From Blastocrithidia nonstop (Eukaryota > Euglenozoa > Kinetoplastea > Trypanosomatida > Trypanosomatidae), in the NCBI GenBank assembly GCA_028554745.1, contig JAQOTN010000021.1, positions 62,001-126,000 on the forward strand: a stretch of DNA of 64,000 nucleotides, given 5' to 3'. Position 1 is the first letter of the stretch; the number at the start of each line of letters is the position of its first letter. This document shows, piece after piece, positions 11,868 to 22,836 of this stretch. The notes beneath the pieces are model-generated. The model saw only the letters and a list, made by a program, of their open reading frames with translations. It did not search any database and was not told the DNA's origin. The translations under genes were made by a program, and so were the position numbers.

Positions 11868-12542
11868 TTACTTTCTCGAAGACGGTAACAACGTCGATAA
11901 ATGACTTCGTCCTACTAATAACGATAATCTATTACTGTACGACGTCTTATTTCCTTCTTCACTAATTACACCATCATCACTCATACGGATGTGATTTTGT
12001 GCATTTTATGATAAGTTAAGCTGTTTGAAAGACGGGTCAGCGTTATTGTCTGCTTATTATGCATTGCCCAGCGGTAGCGCACCTAGGTCTTGCATCAAAT
12101 CAGCATATTTTGGTGCATAATCGGACTTTCACTACGGTATTGAGCTCGGTGCACGTACTTTGAAAGCTTCCATCTTACTCGCAATTCGTCGTTCATGATA
12201 TTTTTGTAATTAGCCTCGTAGAAACATTAATCGGTACTTTTGATAAACCTACTCTCGGTTAACCTATTGTACACAATCGTTAAGTGCGTCACGGTGAGGT
12301 AGGCAGCTGCTGATGTTGAACGGTGGATCGGTGTTCATGCATTATTCGTATTTCTTTACAAACGTAAAACATCGTCGTGTGCTTTCTTCCTTCATGCGAT
12401 GTAAAATGCCATCATGTAAACGATGCATCATACGTTGTCGTTCATGTGGTGGAATAGATGCATAAACTTGTTGCAGCTACTCATTCAGCTCCTTGTCCAA
12501 TTCATCATAGCCAACCTGATCAGATTTGTCGTAGGCAGTCAT
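11868..12542 (-). CDS. Cmc1/CHCH-like conserved protein
   Basis: 224 residues. An N-terminal helical stretch (DELDKELNEELQQVYASIPP, HERQRMMHRLHDG) leads to a Cys pattern: CFTFVKKYEEC, then NISSC and DALNDCVQEVN, like the two Cys-bearing helices of Cmc1-type twin-CX9C proteins that act in cytochrome oxidase assembly in the mitochondrial intermembrane space. The spacing is not a perfect twin CX9C, so the assignment is tentative. The middle (VYQKYRLMFLRGELQKYHERRIASKMEAF) is charged and well conserved in style. Several Glu are TAG or TAA. The end at TAA 11870-11868 is followed by another in-frame TAA; an earlier or later end is possible. Confidence 0.55.
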
Positions 12543-12993
12543 TGATGCGAACAATGCACGATACAATTGGAAAAGCCAAGCTAACTACTTACCCGAATGA
12601 TCATACAAAAAATAATGTTGGGAAAAAATGTTTTTTCTTAGAGATACATTTATGGTTGTAAAGTACATAAATATCATTAATACTTTATCACTAGTATGAA
12701 GATTGGTTCAACATAATTTTTCTTATCAAAACACAAATTTATGCACATAATGTATAAAATGCTAGAACAGCAAAAACTTTTTTTCCAATAATATGAGCAA
12801 TTTTTCCTACTTTTTGGAAAATTAAAGAATAAACACAAAGTATTGTCAAAAGGTTATTGAAATTGATAAATTTTTTATATGAACAATGTATATAACAGCA
12901 AAAACGAATAGAGTTAAAAAGTTAATGAATATTTTTACGATTAAAGAATAGGCAATGTAAATACGTTTGTGCGTTGCAATATTAATTTATTTT
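12543..12993. other. Intergenic, AT-rich
   Basis: Holds the leader of the Cmc1-like gene (a T-rich tract followed by TAG about 40 bases upstream of its ATG) and the tail of the SERF gene. No other gene seen. Confidence 0.6.
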
Positions 12994-13200
12994 TTACTTG
13001 CCCTGTGCACCTTTTTTGGCGGCTTCGTCATCTGCCTTTTTGCGTGCTTCTGCCTCTGCCTGTTTCTGTCGCATGCGCTACGCATCAGCTTCTTTGCGTT
13101 GTTGATGACTTAAATTGTCATTACGCTGACCTTTACTCGATTCCTGCATCTTTTTCATGCCTTTCTCACGTGCGAGTTATCGCTGATTTCCTCGTGTCAT
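12994..13200 (-). CDS. SERF: SERF/4F5 family small protein
   Basis: 68 residues, the size of SERF1/SERF2. The start MTRGNQRELAREKGMKKMQ is the family signature almost without change, followed by a KGQRNDNLS segment and a basic/acidic tail (RMRQKQAEAEARKKADDEAAKK). SERF proteins are disordered, highly charged and bind amyloid-prone proteins and nucleic acids. The Glu of GNQRE-LAR is TAA (13179-13177), which makes this one of the clearest proofs that TAA codes for Glu here; a second Glu is TAG. Stop is TAA. Confidence 0.93.
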
Positions 13201-13625
13201 TTGTAGCGTTCAGTAGAATGTGTTGCGTTATAAAAAATATTATTAATTATAAATTGACAAGATTGTTTTATTTGATTTATATCGTTATAATTGTTTGCTG
13301 TAATCTGTACACAAAGAGAAAAACTAAACAAAAGGTGAGGACGAAACAACAAAGTTAATAAGCACATAAAAATTATTTGTATTTGATAATTATGTATTAT
13401 TGACATTGACTTCAAGTAGATAAGATTTTGAACATGAGAAAATGTTCACTCTGTAGAAAACGTTGCTAATGTTATTATCAATAAAACTAACTTTTAAAAT
13501 TAAAAGCTAGACGAAACTATTTCAATATTAATGTAATAGATAAAACAAAAAATATATCTTAAAAAAGGCGATTACTAAAAATGTTTGTATTATATATAAT
13601 ATAAACATAAACATAACGATTACGA
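13201..13625. other. Intergenic, AT-rich
   Basis: Spacer between SERF and the exopolyphosphatase. No gene seen. Confidence 0.6.
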
Positions 13626-14885
13626 TTACAGTGAGCTTGAAGAACCGTGTTTGAAGAACTGCGCGAGCGATGGTGTAAGACGTTTACGTGAAACAGAAGC
13701 ATCACTAAGAGCGTAACAAATAAACTTGTAGTCTTCGTCACATGTTATTGATTTTACTTCACTAAATTTGACTCCACCAGGCTATGATTGAACGTACATC
13801 AGTAATGTTTGCAAAAAGGGTGGCGCGGCAAAGATGACAACTTCACGCGTATGTTCTTTACCTCGCTTACCTGCTAAAGCAATCAGTAAACCGTGCAAAT
13901 GATGCAATTGTACAAACTCTGCACACGAATCACAAATTGTTTTGTCACTGTATTTGTCGCATAAATTAGCATAGCTGCATGGCATACTACTTATGCCAAT
14001 CTACACAATACTGCGCTAATTGACACCACTATGAATCTGCTCAAAGAAGAAATGTTTATAATCTCGTCGTAAGTTCTACATAAACGTTAGTGTGAATATG
14101 TCATCCTTCCACGCTACTAGCTGCTTAAACAGATCATTAGCTTATATTGGTAGTGGTGTTGATGGTGATGCGTCTGACAAAACACTTTGACTTTCTTGTT
14201 CACGTAATCATTCGTACATGGCAATGTCAAGTGCAGTTACCTTCTTTTGAGCAGGGTCAAAGTTAACAGAGTCAAGTACGATTGGTGCAAGCAATAATGA
14301 CGGGCACTAAACATGAATCTGATGCTACTGGTACAAAAGTGCAACAAGCGTGCAGGCTGATGCTGCGGTCTCGATGACACGTAAAGCCGTGTTATGCTCA
14401 CAACTTTACTTGTACAAACCTTCATCAACGTGGTGATCTACAATTGCAATTACTTTATTTGTCAGTAACTCAAAACGTTTAGGCAACACGTTCTGATCGT
14501 ATAATACAACCAGTGGTTTGTGTTTATTACAGTCAAAATATAGTTTGTCTTATTTAGTGTTCATTTTTTCACTATCTGCACTCATGTCAGTTTTCGGCTT
14601 TTAACTTTTGCATATTGACATAAGTAAATTTGTGTCTACGCCATATTGTGCCAATAGCATATAAATGTCATTTCGCAACCGCAAATCGCTGTGTGGGAAA
14701 TTAATAACTGGAATTGCGTTCTTAACTTTATATGTTTCGCACTTCTCAAAGAACATGGCAAGATACAATGATCCTACAACGCTATCCATGTCACCACCTT
14801 CGTTGCCCATGACCACTGTTACTTTCGACATTTGTTCTGTTGCACGCCGTATGCACTTAGACAAAAACGAGTTTATCATGGACAT
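13626..14885 (-). CDS. PPX1: DHH-family exopolyphosphatase (PPX1-like)
   Basis: 419 residues. DHH-superfamily phosphoesterase signatures are in order: VVMGNEGGDMDSVVGSLYLA (about residues 22-42, metal-binding Asp), VLYDQN, AIVDHHVDEG (about 150, the DHH motif), ASACTLVA, APIVLDSVNFDP, and a C-terminal DHHA2-like region. Trypanosomatid PPX1 removes terminal phosphate from short-chain polyphosphate in cytosol or acidocalcisomes. Length is slightly above the usual 380-390. Trp in MYEWLREQE is TGA; Glu are TAA or TAG at several sites. The start MSMINSFLS is the first ATG after an A/T-rich leader; the end at TAA 13628-13626 is followed by another TAA two codons on. Confidence 0.87.
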
Positions 14886-15239
14886 TTAAAACAAAATACT
14901 TATTTATGTGTGTTTATTGAATGTTAATTGTTTACTTTTTTAAAAAAATTAAATAATTAAAAATGATAAAAACACAATAAAAAGTTATAAGATAAGATTA
15001 CACAATATTTAACATTAACATATCACGAAACATTTATTAAATAAAAGATTTACAACTAAAAAGTGAATTTTGAAAAAATTAATTAAAAAATTAATTGATT
15101 TAGTTGTAGCGTGTATAAGTATATAAGTAGGTAAGTAGGTCAGAAACTTAGAATAAAGGTATCAACATATGTATTTAATTTTGATATAAATAGAAACAAC
15201 ATTAATATTACTTAAATTATATGTAATTAAGGTAGATGA
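14886..15239. other. Intergenic, AT-rich
   Basis: A/T homopolymers and a short GTAAGTAGGTAAGTAGG tract near 15121. No gene seen. Confidence 0.6.
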
Positions 15240-15680
15240 TTATATAATTTTTTTGTGTCGATGAATAAAAGAGTAGCAGTATATAAAGCCTCGTTTCAGT
15301 GCTGGATATGTGGCAATGCAAATAGGTATTTGTATCGGTGTGAATAATGTCATTAACAAAGATGCAGTCATAAAATTTGTCAGCAGACGAGCACTAATAA
15401 CGACTCTATCGTTGAAAAAGGATCAGCTTTTATGCTTGATTAAATCTAAATTAATGTACCTATTAACTCCAATATATTTCAAAAAATCAACAATGTCGTC
15501 ATTGCCTAAATAATGATAATGAAGTAAGAAAGTGAATAATACCACAAACATTTCATTTGTAATTCAATAATATGCTGCAATAGGCAAGCCATGCTTCTTA
15601 ACAAATTACTTGAAAGAAAATGAGCGACGTGAAGTACAAACGTGCATGCGGACTTTATTCGCGCAGTAGTGGCGTAACAT
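15240..15680 (-). CDS. FAM210/DUF1279 mitochondrial membrane protein
   Basis: 146 residues. A short basic N-terminus (MLRHYCANKVRMH, possible presequence) precedes the DUF1279 core: EFVKKHGLPIAAYYW, a hydrophobic helix (MFVVLFTFLLHYHYLG), DDIVDFLKYIG, then FFNDRVVISARLLTNFMTA and a second hydrophobic helix ending TPIQIPICIATYPALKR. FAM210 proteins sit in mitochondrial membranes and affect mitochondrial gene expression in animals; the role here is unknown. Two Trp are TGA. It is the first gene of the minus-strand cluster as it now stands, with the retroelement just upstream. Confidence 0.75.
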
Positions 15681-16009
15681 TTTCAATGAAAATTAAAAAA
15701 ATTTGTGCTTTGAAATTATTATAAAATAAAATCAGCTAATTTGAAATGTATTCATATTCATGATAAAAATTTCACATAATTAATAGAGTTCAACATCTTC
15801 ATGATATTAAAAAATAATTTTACAAAAGTTATACAATAATTGGAAAAAATACTCTTTTAAAACGATAGTGTCGCTAAACTATAAAATAAAAGAGGGAAAA
15901 AAGATAAAGCAAATTGTTATAAGATGAAAGTGTAATTGCATTCATTTCACCTAACATTTGCATGTTACTAAATAATTTATTATTTATAATTATAATTTTA
16001 ATTATTTAT
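15681..16009. other. Spacer between retroelement copy A and the FAM210 gene
   Basis: AT-rich with no recognisable gene. A short GC-richer stretch at about 16,013-16,045 probably belongs to the 3' end of copy A. Confidence 0.5.
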
Positions 16010-16136
16010 TTCCTGTGGTCAGGCCAACAGCATCCCCACAGTCCCATTAGTTGTTTAGTATTTTCTTTATAATTCATCTAACAAATTTATGTTGATTATT
16101 AGATTTGTTCCTTGTAACGCAAAGTTATGAACAACA

Positions 16137-16670
16137 CTAACGTAGTAGCGGTACACCAATGTCACCCGAATCATCTTCCACAATCTGATGTGTTATGTTT
16201 GCACCAAAATTGCGAGATAGCGTATCTGCAGTGTTAAATTGAACAGCAAGATAGAAAAATACAACATTGATTTTGTTGTTGAACATAAGGTTGTTGGTGA
16301 GCTCATACAACTTATACAATGCATAACCCCTACCGATGCCACCATATCCATTTTCTTTACGTTGTACTAAGACAATTGGGAAGTGATCCGTTACTACTGC
16401 AATCTTCATTGATGTTGATGCGTACTGTAAATACGTGTGAGTTAAGTATTGTAACAGCATCATGATTGCTCGTGGCTCTGCGTGTGCTGAGTATTGTGCG
16501 GTGAAGTAGTTTGTTGTGCCTTCACATTGTGGTGTGCCTGTGCATTGTAAAGTCATGTATTCATCGTTGTTGATAGGTGCGTGTTGCCCCATTACGTCAC
16601 TTTGCAATGACACCTCAGCCACTCTTTGATGCATCCGTGTAAATGATGGCATCATCGTCGTTATCCTCAT
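16137..16670 (-). mobile_element. Copy A part: RNase H region
   Basis: Has the segment IAVVTDHFPIVLVQRKENG and the late ADTLSRNFG motif, the usual RNase H ending of DIRS/VIPER-type polyproteins. This part is absent from copy B. Confidence 0.72.
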
Positions 16671-16944
16671 TTGTGTACACTACATAATCTTCTATGCGTC
16701 ATCACTTGTTTTCTATCAGCTTTGCACCAATCTCATCAAGTGCATCACGCACTGAGGGCACAACAACAGACATCTCTGCATCTCAGTTTTGATGCACATC
16801 TACCAGCCTGTACACAATGCACGATATGCACGTAGCAATGTAAATAGCTTTGCAGGGTTGAGTTGTGTGGTGTGCACTGCATAACAGATGAGTGACACCA
16901 ATGATGCAAATGTGCGAAACGTAAAACGTTGTGCACGTAGTGCT

Positions 16945-17715
16945 AAGATCAATTTGGCAACAGTCTTTGTACTGTTGCGCACTACTCTCTCTAAACACCA
17001 TTCCATGCATACTACTCACCCAAGAGAACACAGTATTGCAACATGCCATCTACAGTAATTCTTCATCACTCTTAGCAATTAGTTCCTCTCTATTAGGTGA
17101 TGTGAGTAAATTTACACAACGTATGTGTTATAATATGGTGCGTACAGCATAGACGAAATTGTATTACTGCCCTTCCTCTGCTGCAATCATTATGTTATCT
17201 ATCATTGTTGTTATTGTGACTGGTGTGTTGATGTCTACAATGACATTTGTGATTGCTTGTATACTACAAACTACACTTTATCGTGCTCCTGTAGGTAGTG
17301 TTTTCAACCGGTAATAGCCGTCATTTGCACGGAATACAAAACAGTTGCGTGTCTTTTATGGCAACGGTATGCTATCATAATATGCCTAGAAATCTATTTG
17401 CAACATATAACGTGCATAACGCAGCTGTTGTCGACGTGCAAGGCGTGATGGGTAGGTAAGTCGTGGCAATCATTCTTTCATTATTACTTTGTTAAGATGA
17501 GGCTAAGTGATCAACCTGCGTCGACCTTTCATCTCGTTGACTGCAAACACATTGACACCATGAACGCCTAGAGGGAAGGGCTGTGTGATGTGAGCGTTAA
17601 AACGTGTCGAAATTTTGCATCTCAACCTCTTCCTATATGTCATCAAGAGACAAACTGTGTCTTCTTGATGGTGCGGGAGGTAACAAGTGATATAAAATAA
17701 AAGGGCTGCAACCAC
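16945..17715 (-). mobile_element. Copy A part: reverse transcriptase
   Basis: Fingers/palm motifs of the YR-retroelement type are present (VNEMKGRRRLIT, a YMLQIDF-type A motif, LKTLPTGAR, and a MIDNIMIAA-like C motif). Nearly identical to the RT of copy B. Confidence 0.75.
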
Positions 17716-17919
17716 AGCAAAGCAGAAAGTAGAAACTAATGTGAAGATAATTTATTTGTGTGCAAACTCTTTACCACCTCCATGTTTAACAACGTGACCT
17801 CTTTTAGATGAAGTGGTCATATGGATGGGTGCGGCAGTGTGATGGGTGCTTCATTGTTCATTTGCCTTATGAGGTTGTAGAGTTCTACTTCATTGACACC
17901 TGAACTAATGGCGTCAGGT

Positions 17920-18950
17920 GCCTTGCGTCCTAATTAGTGTGGTCAAGGAGGAGGACATGACCTGCGTTGTCCTGCGCTGTTTCGCCCTCCGTTGTCAGCT
18001 GGTGGACATAACTCAGATATCTGTGAAGTGTATCCAGGCGTGTATGACCCGTCATCAGCATCATTTGTGCTTGAGGTACCTTCATGGCAGCCATGTGTAA
18101 TGCTGCTCCTTTGCGCAGCGATGGAAGGGCTGAGAGAGGGTTTTGTTGACGTAGTGCGTGACGCACCGCATTCTTGACTAAAGTGGCATCGCTAAACAGG
18201 TATTGATGTGGTGTTTTACGGCACATGAGTGCGTGTAGTATTGAGGCATCCTGTTGTGTCAGGAGCGACCCTTAGTTGATATGGGCCTCGAAAACGTGCT
18301 CCTTTGCCTCTTCGTATTGTCAGTGACACAAGCACTGTTCCATCTGTCTTCACTGCACCCAGTGTTACATCTCTCATTGCCAGGTTTATTATGTCTCCTG
18401 GACGCGCGGCAAACGCTCACATCATGATGAGGTACAGTGCAGCCTCGGTGTGGTATCCCAGCTTCTTCTTTGCTACATTTACTTACTGCAGCGTAACAGG
18501 TGAAAATGTTGTTGCTGGTGTTTATTTGTTGTAGCGCAATGCTGTTGCCATTCCTGCTCGTCATTCTGGGTGTTCATCCAGCTTTATTGGCTGCAGCTGG
18601 TTAGTGTACATTGGCAGATTCAACAGTGCTGCCTTTATGTTAGCATAAATTTTGCTAATCGTTGACCACTTTCATCTGCGTGCCACAGCCATTCTGCGCA
18701 CCAACTCTAGCAATGCTGTTGGGAACGACACATTGAATAAGTCGTCGGGCATTGCACGTATTTCGTTTATTCAGCGCAGGTGTTGCTGACGTGTTTGTGG
18801 TGTGATCGCGTTTCACGCCATTTGTGTGACGTGTGGAGGCTTTCCGCTATACACATATCATGTTCGTGGGCAGACGTGACCCCCTGGACGTCTACTCCAG
18901 CCGTTTAAACGCAGCTGTGGTGCTGTGTTAAGTGCATGCTCCTTCTCACA
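17920..18950 (-). mobile_element. Copy A part: tyrosine recombinase
   Basis: The C-terminal catalytic pattern is visible: LRKGAALHMAAMKV (Arg box), then MLMTGHTRLDTLHRYL (His and nucleophilic Tyr). The N-terminal half is recognised mainly through similarity to copy B. Confidence 0.75.
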
Positions 18951-19145
18951 ATCTACCCCGTTTGCTATATTGTTCTGAGCGCATTACACAAGAATTAATG
19001 GATTAGCTGAGTCAATTAATGTCGGTTTTATAGCATTTCTTTTGACATTATTATTTGCTTCATTAATAATAACTTTTAAACTATTACTCTATACACTTTA
19101 CTAATCCGTGTTAAGTCTATTACCACATCTTTCTTTACGTTCATA

Positions 19146-19640
19146 TTACATGCTTGACACATCTTTAACATACAAACCGACAACACATAGGTGTGGTTGT
19201 GTAGACAATGTGTAATGTCCAGAATATGCACCAATATTTGTGATATTACCTCGAAATGCAGCACCTAATGCAAATGTGTAATTGCATTTATTAAGTTTTT
19301 GTGGAAATCCTGTTTGACCATTGCTTTGTACAAACACTATCTGCTCATTCAACGCATTTTGTGTAAGTGGTAACAGTGTTTCCTTTCCATTTGTAATATC
19401 ATCACAAAGAGCAGCTAATGGTTGTCCTAGTGCCACTAGTGTTTCTGCCACATCTTGTTGCCCATGCGTATAACCACATAAACGACGACGCTTGTATAAT
19501 TAAGATAATGTTAAACTGCGATGTACACCATCACGTACAGAAGCTAGGGCTGATGCTGTGAGCATGTAGCACAAGTTGCAATTCGCTGCTTCCCTTTCTC
19601 TTTGCTTTACTTAACGTCACAGCACTGCAATACGTTCGTC
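19146..19640 (-). mobile_element. Copy A part: USP/C19-like deubiquitinase region
   Basis: Shows the three boxes of ubiquitin-specific proteases in order: a Cys box NLCYML, a GQQDVAETL box, and a His box IGAYSGHYTL. This part differs strongly from its counterpart in copy B. Confidence 0.6.
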
Positions 19641-19859
19641 AAGTTAGCTTTGCTTCTTATTTCGTTTAGGACGGCAGTGAGTTGTGTTATGCGGTCGTTG
19701 CTTTATTACTTTCTTTGCTGGTTGTGCTCTCTATTTCTTAGTTGACGTGTATACATTACCGCCTTGTAACAATGTTGCTGGCGTCTGCTGAATCTGTTAT
19801 GCTTGTTATATATTAGAATTGTTAGAGGTATCATTAATACATTTATGAGGTAAACACTA

Positions 19860-20420
19860 AGCCATGTTATATCTTTTATATAGTAACGCATCACATATCT
19901 TAATTAAAGCGTCTGCTTTGTGCATTTTGCCTTTACTTATTTTGACAAGCAAAGGACGCAGACGTGACGGCAGCGTAAATACATCTGCAATTTTCACGTT
20001 AAGATAATCTGACATGATGTGTGCTACCATGATCACACCACAGTCATCACTGCCTCGTTGCTGCCGTGGTGATGGTGCTGCTTCTAGTTTCAGTGCAGGC
20101 CAAATCTTTTTGAACATTCAACGTAGGTCATCATGTACCAATTTTGACGGTGCTGAATCATGTATGGTCATTTTTATTGTTGTCTTGTCATCACTTAGTG
20201 TGAGGATCGATGCGATCCAATGATGACGTAAAAAGAGAGGGAAGTATCGCAGCGTTCCACGCCGCACACACTCTGCGTAGTGTCGTGCTTTTGTAGGTGT
20301 GATAGTGGGCAGACTATCACATGGCAAATAGACACCAGCAGGCAAACACAACGACAATACTTTGTCAATTTCAATGTTTGAGGTTTTGCCTTGCGCAAAA
20401 TTACCTCCTTCATATAGATC
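19860..20420 (-). mobile_element. Copy A part: Ulp1/C48-like cysteine peptidase
   Basis: Catalytic pattern of the Ulp1/adenain clan: HHWIASILTL (His), MTIHDSAP (Asp) and QRGSDDCGV (Gln and Cys). Nearly identical to copy B over the His-Asp part. Confidence 0.72.
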
Positions 20421-20559
20421 TTTTACAGAGCGATGAAGAAACGGGAAAGCATGAAAACATAGTTTATTTTTTGAACCTTTTTATTATTTATTTTAACCGC
20501 TGTTTTAATTTAGTTAGACAGTTGCTTTTGGCTGTTGCGATTGTTGTTGATCAACATTG

Positions 20560-21430
20560 GGTAAATGAGATTGTTATTGTTGGTATTCAACATAATTATT
20601 ATAACCGTTTCCATATAGTTTGTTGTTTGTGTTAGACCTGTTGTAACGATCATAATTATATCTGTTATATGAATACCTGTTGTTGTTACGGCGAGGATAA
20701 TTATTGGATTCCATCTTTTCTGACTTGATTTTACTCATTTTGCGTTTTAGCTCATTCATTTCTTTCTTTATCTTCTCAAAATCTACTTATACAGCAGTAA
20801 CATCTGTCACTCCTGTTTAACGTCCTTGCGCGTCATACACCGGTAAGTAACCGCCTCCCAATAATGCTGATTGAGTTTCTGGAAATATTTACTGTATATT
20901 TGTTTACTGTTATCTTCAGTTAACTCTTTATACTTATCCTTCAATTGATTAAGATCAGATAGCAGTTTTTCAAACTCCTGTAAATCAGCAATCTGTGTGG
21001 GAAAAAGTGGCCGTTGCAAATCTTCTATCATAGCACCATAGTTATACAAGAAATTCGATGGCATCTCTTTTATTATAGCTCAATTATGCATGCGTAGCAT
21101 TTTCTTCGTATCACTGGATAGTAACAATTTTACAGCCATCAATCTACCAAAATCTGTATCTTCTTAAAACAGGAGGTAATTGCATGAAAGTGTTGCTGTT
21201 GGACTTAAAGTGTGATCCTTTGCAGCCACCACAAATTCTCGTTTTAATGCTTCTACCGACTTCACAACATCTTACAAGTCTTTGACAAACTGTTTCAGTG
21301 TATTTTCACTGATTCGACTGTATCGCATTCACGGGAAGACGTCAAGCTCACCGTTAACTGTAACAATTTGAGGGGTGTCAGCACAGCTTGATACTTTGGA
21401 TGTAGGTCCGTACTTTATCATCTGTTAGAA
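20560..21430 (-). mobile_element. Copy A part: ORF1 (gag-like)
   Basis: Acidic helical protein with a basic Asn/Tyr/Arg-rich tail (NNYPRRNNNRYSYNRYNYD). Related to ORF1 of copy B through a conserved ELD..PW block and the tail, but divergent. Whether it is a capsid protein is not known. Confidence 0.55.
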
Positions 21431-21520
21431 ATCATCTTATGTAATCTTTGCACTCTTATACAAAATTAGCGCTTTTTCAATATATGCGTCGTACTCATTC
21501 GCTACTTTGTCAACGCTGTT

Positions 21521-22563
21521 TGTTTTTATATTGTCAGACAACACGAGGAATATTTTATTTACTATAATTGATAAAAATATGAATTCGTTAACTTTTCATA
21601 TTTCATTTTTCCACCAAAGTATGAATAAAGTGAATGTTTTTTTAATTAATTACATATAGATCAAATTATTATAAAATATTTCACTATACCACAAATTTCT
21701 ACCTAAAATACTTGATATTTTTTATTTTATTTAATCCATTTAATAATGTAATATATTATTTAAGTACTACTTGTATGAAATATCAAGTCTAACTAAAAAT
21801 GGCATTGACAAATATTTTCGTCATAATTTAATAATATTAAATTAACAAAAATTAATCAAATATAATTTAACTAATTTCAGTATAGCACCTTTTATTATCA
21901 ACCAATTTTCACTTTTTTATCATCATACTAATCGTTTAATATTCTTTTATAAAAATATTAAATTTGTAAACTGAACAATTTACATAGCAAATATATTTAT
22001 TCTGTGTATATTAATTTTTTGTATTGACTAATTTTTACTTGTCTTATCTACATTTAATGTTTTCTGTTGATAGTACTAATATATAGTTCTACATTGAAGC
22101 AACGTTTGGTGTAAAATTTCTTAGCAAAAGTAAATTTTTAAATTATTTTTAATTAAGTGATTATCTTTATGACTAACCATCATGTATTTACTTGATTGTT
22201 CCAAATTGTTAATGTTTACTCATATATGTTAGTGTTAATATAGATAATCAATTTTTGATTTGATTTACAAAATATAATGATATAAGCCGAAAAAAAATAG
22301 TACAAACAATTGATTTCAGATATATTAAATAATTTGATTTTTCAAAATCTATTTACCTGTTTTATTAGCACCTTATTTTATCAAAGCTTGTAATAGTGCA
22401 TCATTTGAAAAATTTAACTTCAATATCATCAAATTTGAAAATTTATCAAAAGTAAAGTAATTTATATATAAACATGCCTACTTAAGAATAATGCTTGTAA
22501 AGATAACATGAGGCCGCTAATACATCAATTGGGTGTTTTCTTAGAAGTGTAGTTTTGAGTACA
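21521..22563. other. Divergent strand-switch region
   Basis: About 1 kb of very AT-rich DNA where coding direction changes from minus (left) to plus (right). In trypanosomatids divergent strand switches are usual RNA polymerase II start regions marked by histone variants. No promoter motif can be read. A G/T-richer stretch and AG dinucleotides occur just before the ATG at 22564. Confidence 0.6.
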
Positions 22564-22836
22564 ATGTTTCCTCCATTATTTTTGGTCGGTTTGGTTGTTT
22601 TTTTTGGGAAGGCTGCCGAAGCATTGTATTGATCAAGGCGTATGGATTAAAAACGTCACGAAAGGCTTGTCGCTGAACAACGTGAATAATAAAGGTAAAG
22701 GCAAATATATCGTAACGGAAGGCTTGTCGCTGAACAGCGTGAATAATAAAGGCAAAGGCAAATAAGATATGAGCGATTGATGAATCTGGCTCATCAGCTT
22801 GTTTAGTGTTGCGATTTAATTGAAAATATTAATTAA
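22564..22836 (+). CDS. Small membrane-anchored protein with a 19-residue tandem repeat
   Basis: 90 residues, visible only in the reassigned code. MFPPLFLVGLVVFFGKAAEA forms one N-terminal hydrophobic segment; then a charged helix with a 19-residue unit present twice (RLVAEQREEERERQ and RLVAEQREEERQRQ), ending in LMNLAHQLVECCD. The repeat is a 57-base unit, a multiple of three, and the stretch is richer in G/C than its surroundings; both favour a real gene. Glu in the EEE runs are TAA/TAG and one Trp is TGA. Ends at TAA TAA. A TTTTCTTAG lies about 30 bases before the ATG. It would be the first gene of the plus cluster. Function unknown; a mitochondrial or ER small membrane protein is possible. 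Confidence 0.5.
22654..22767 (+). repeat. 57-base tandem duplication, two imperfect units
   Basis: Units 22654-22710 and 22711-22767 share GGCTTGTCGCTGAACA and AATAATAAAGG blocks and differ at a handful of bases. In frame with the small ORF they give a doubled 19-residue charged helix. Confidence 0.85.

Larger units (their letters stand above)
16010..21520 (-). mobile_element. VIPER/DIRS-type tyrosine-recombinase retroelement, copy A
   Basis: A retroelement lying on the minus strand with parts in the order ORF1, Ulp1-like peptidase, USP-like peptidase, tyrosine recombinase, RT, RNase H. The order recombinase-RT-RNase H and the motif style fit the VIPER group of kinetoplastid DIRS-like elements. 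All parts found in either copy are present, so it is near full length and may be whole; this depends on the reassigned code and cannot be settled by eye. The outer limits are approximate; no terminal repeats were recognised. It seems to have lived in the genome after the code change, since its protein motifs read naturally in that code. Age: probably recent in some parts, given near identity to copy B there. Confidence 0.82.
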
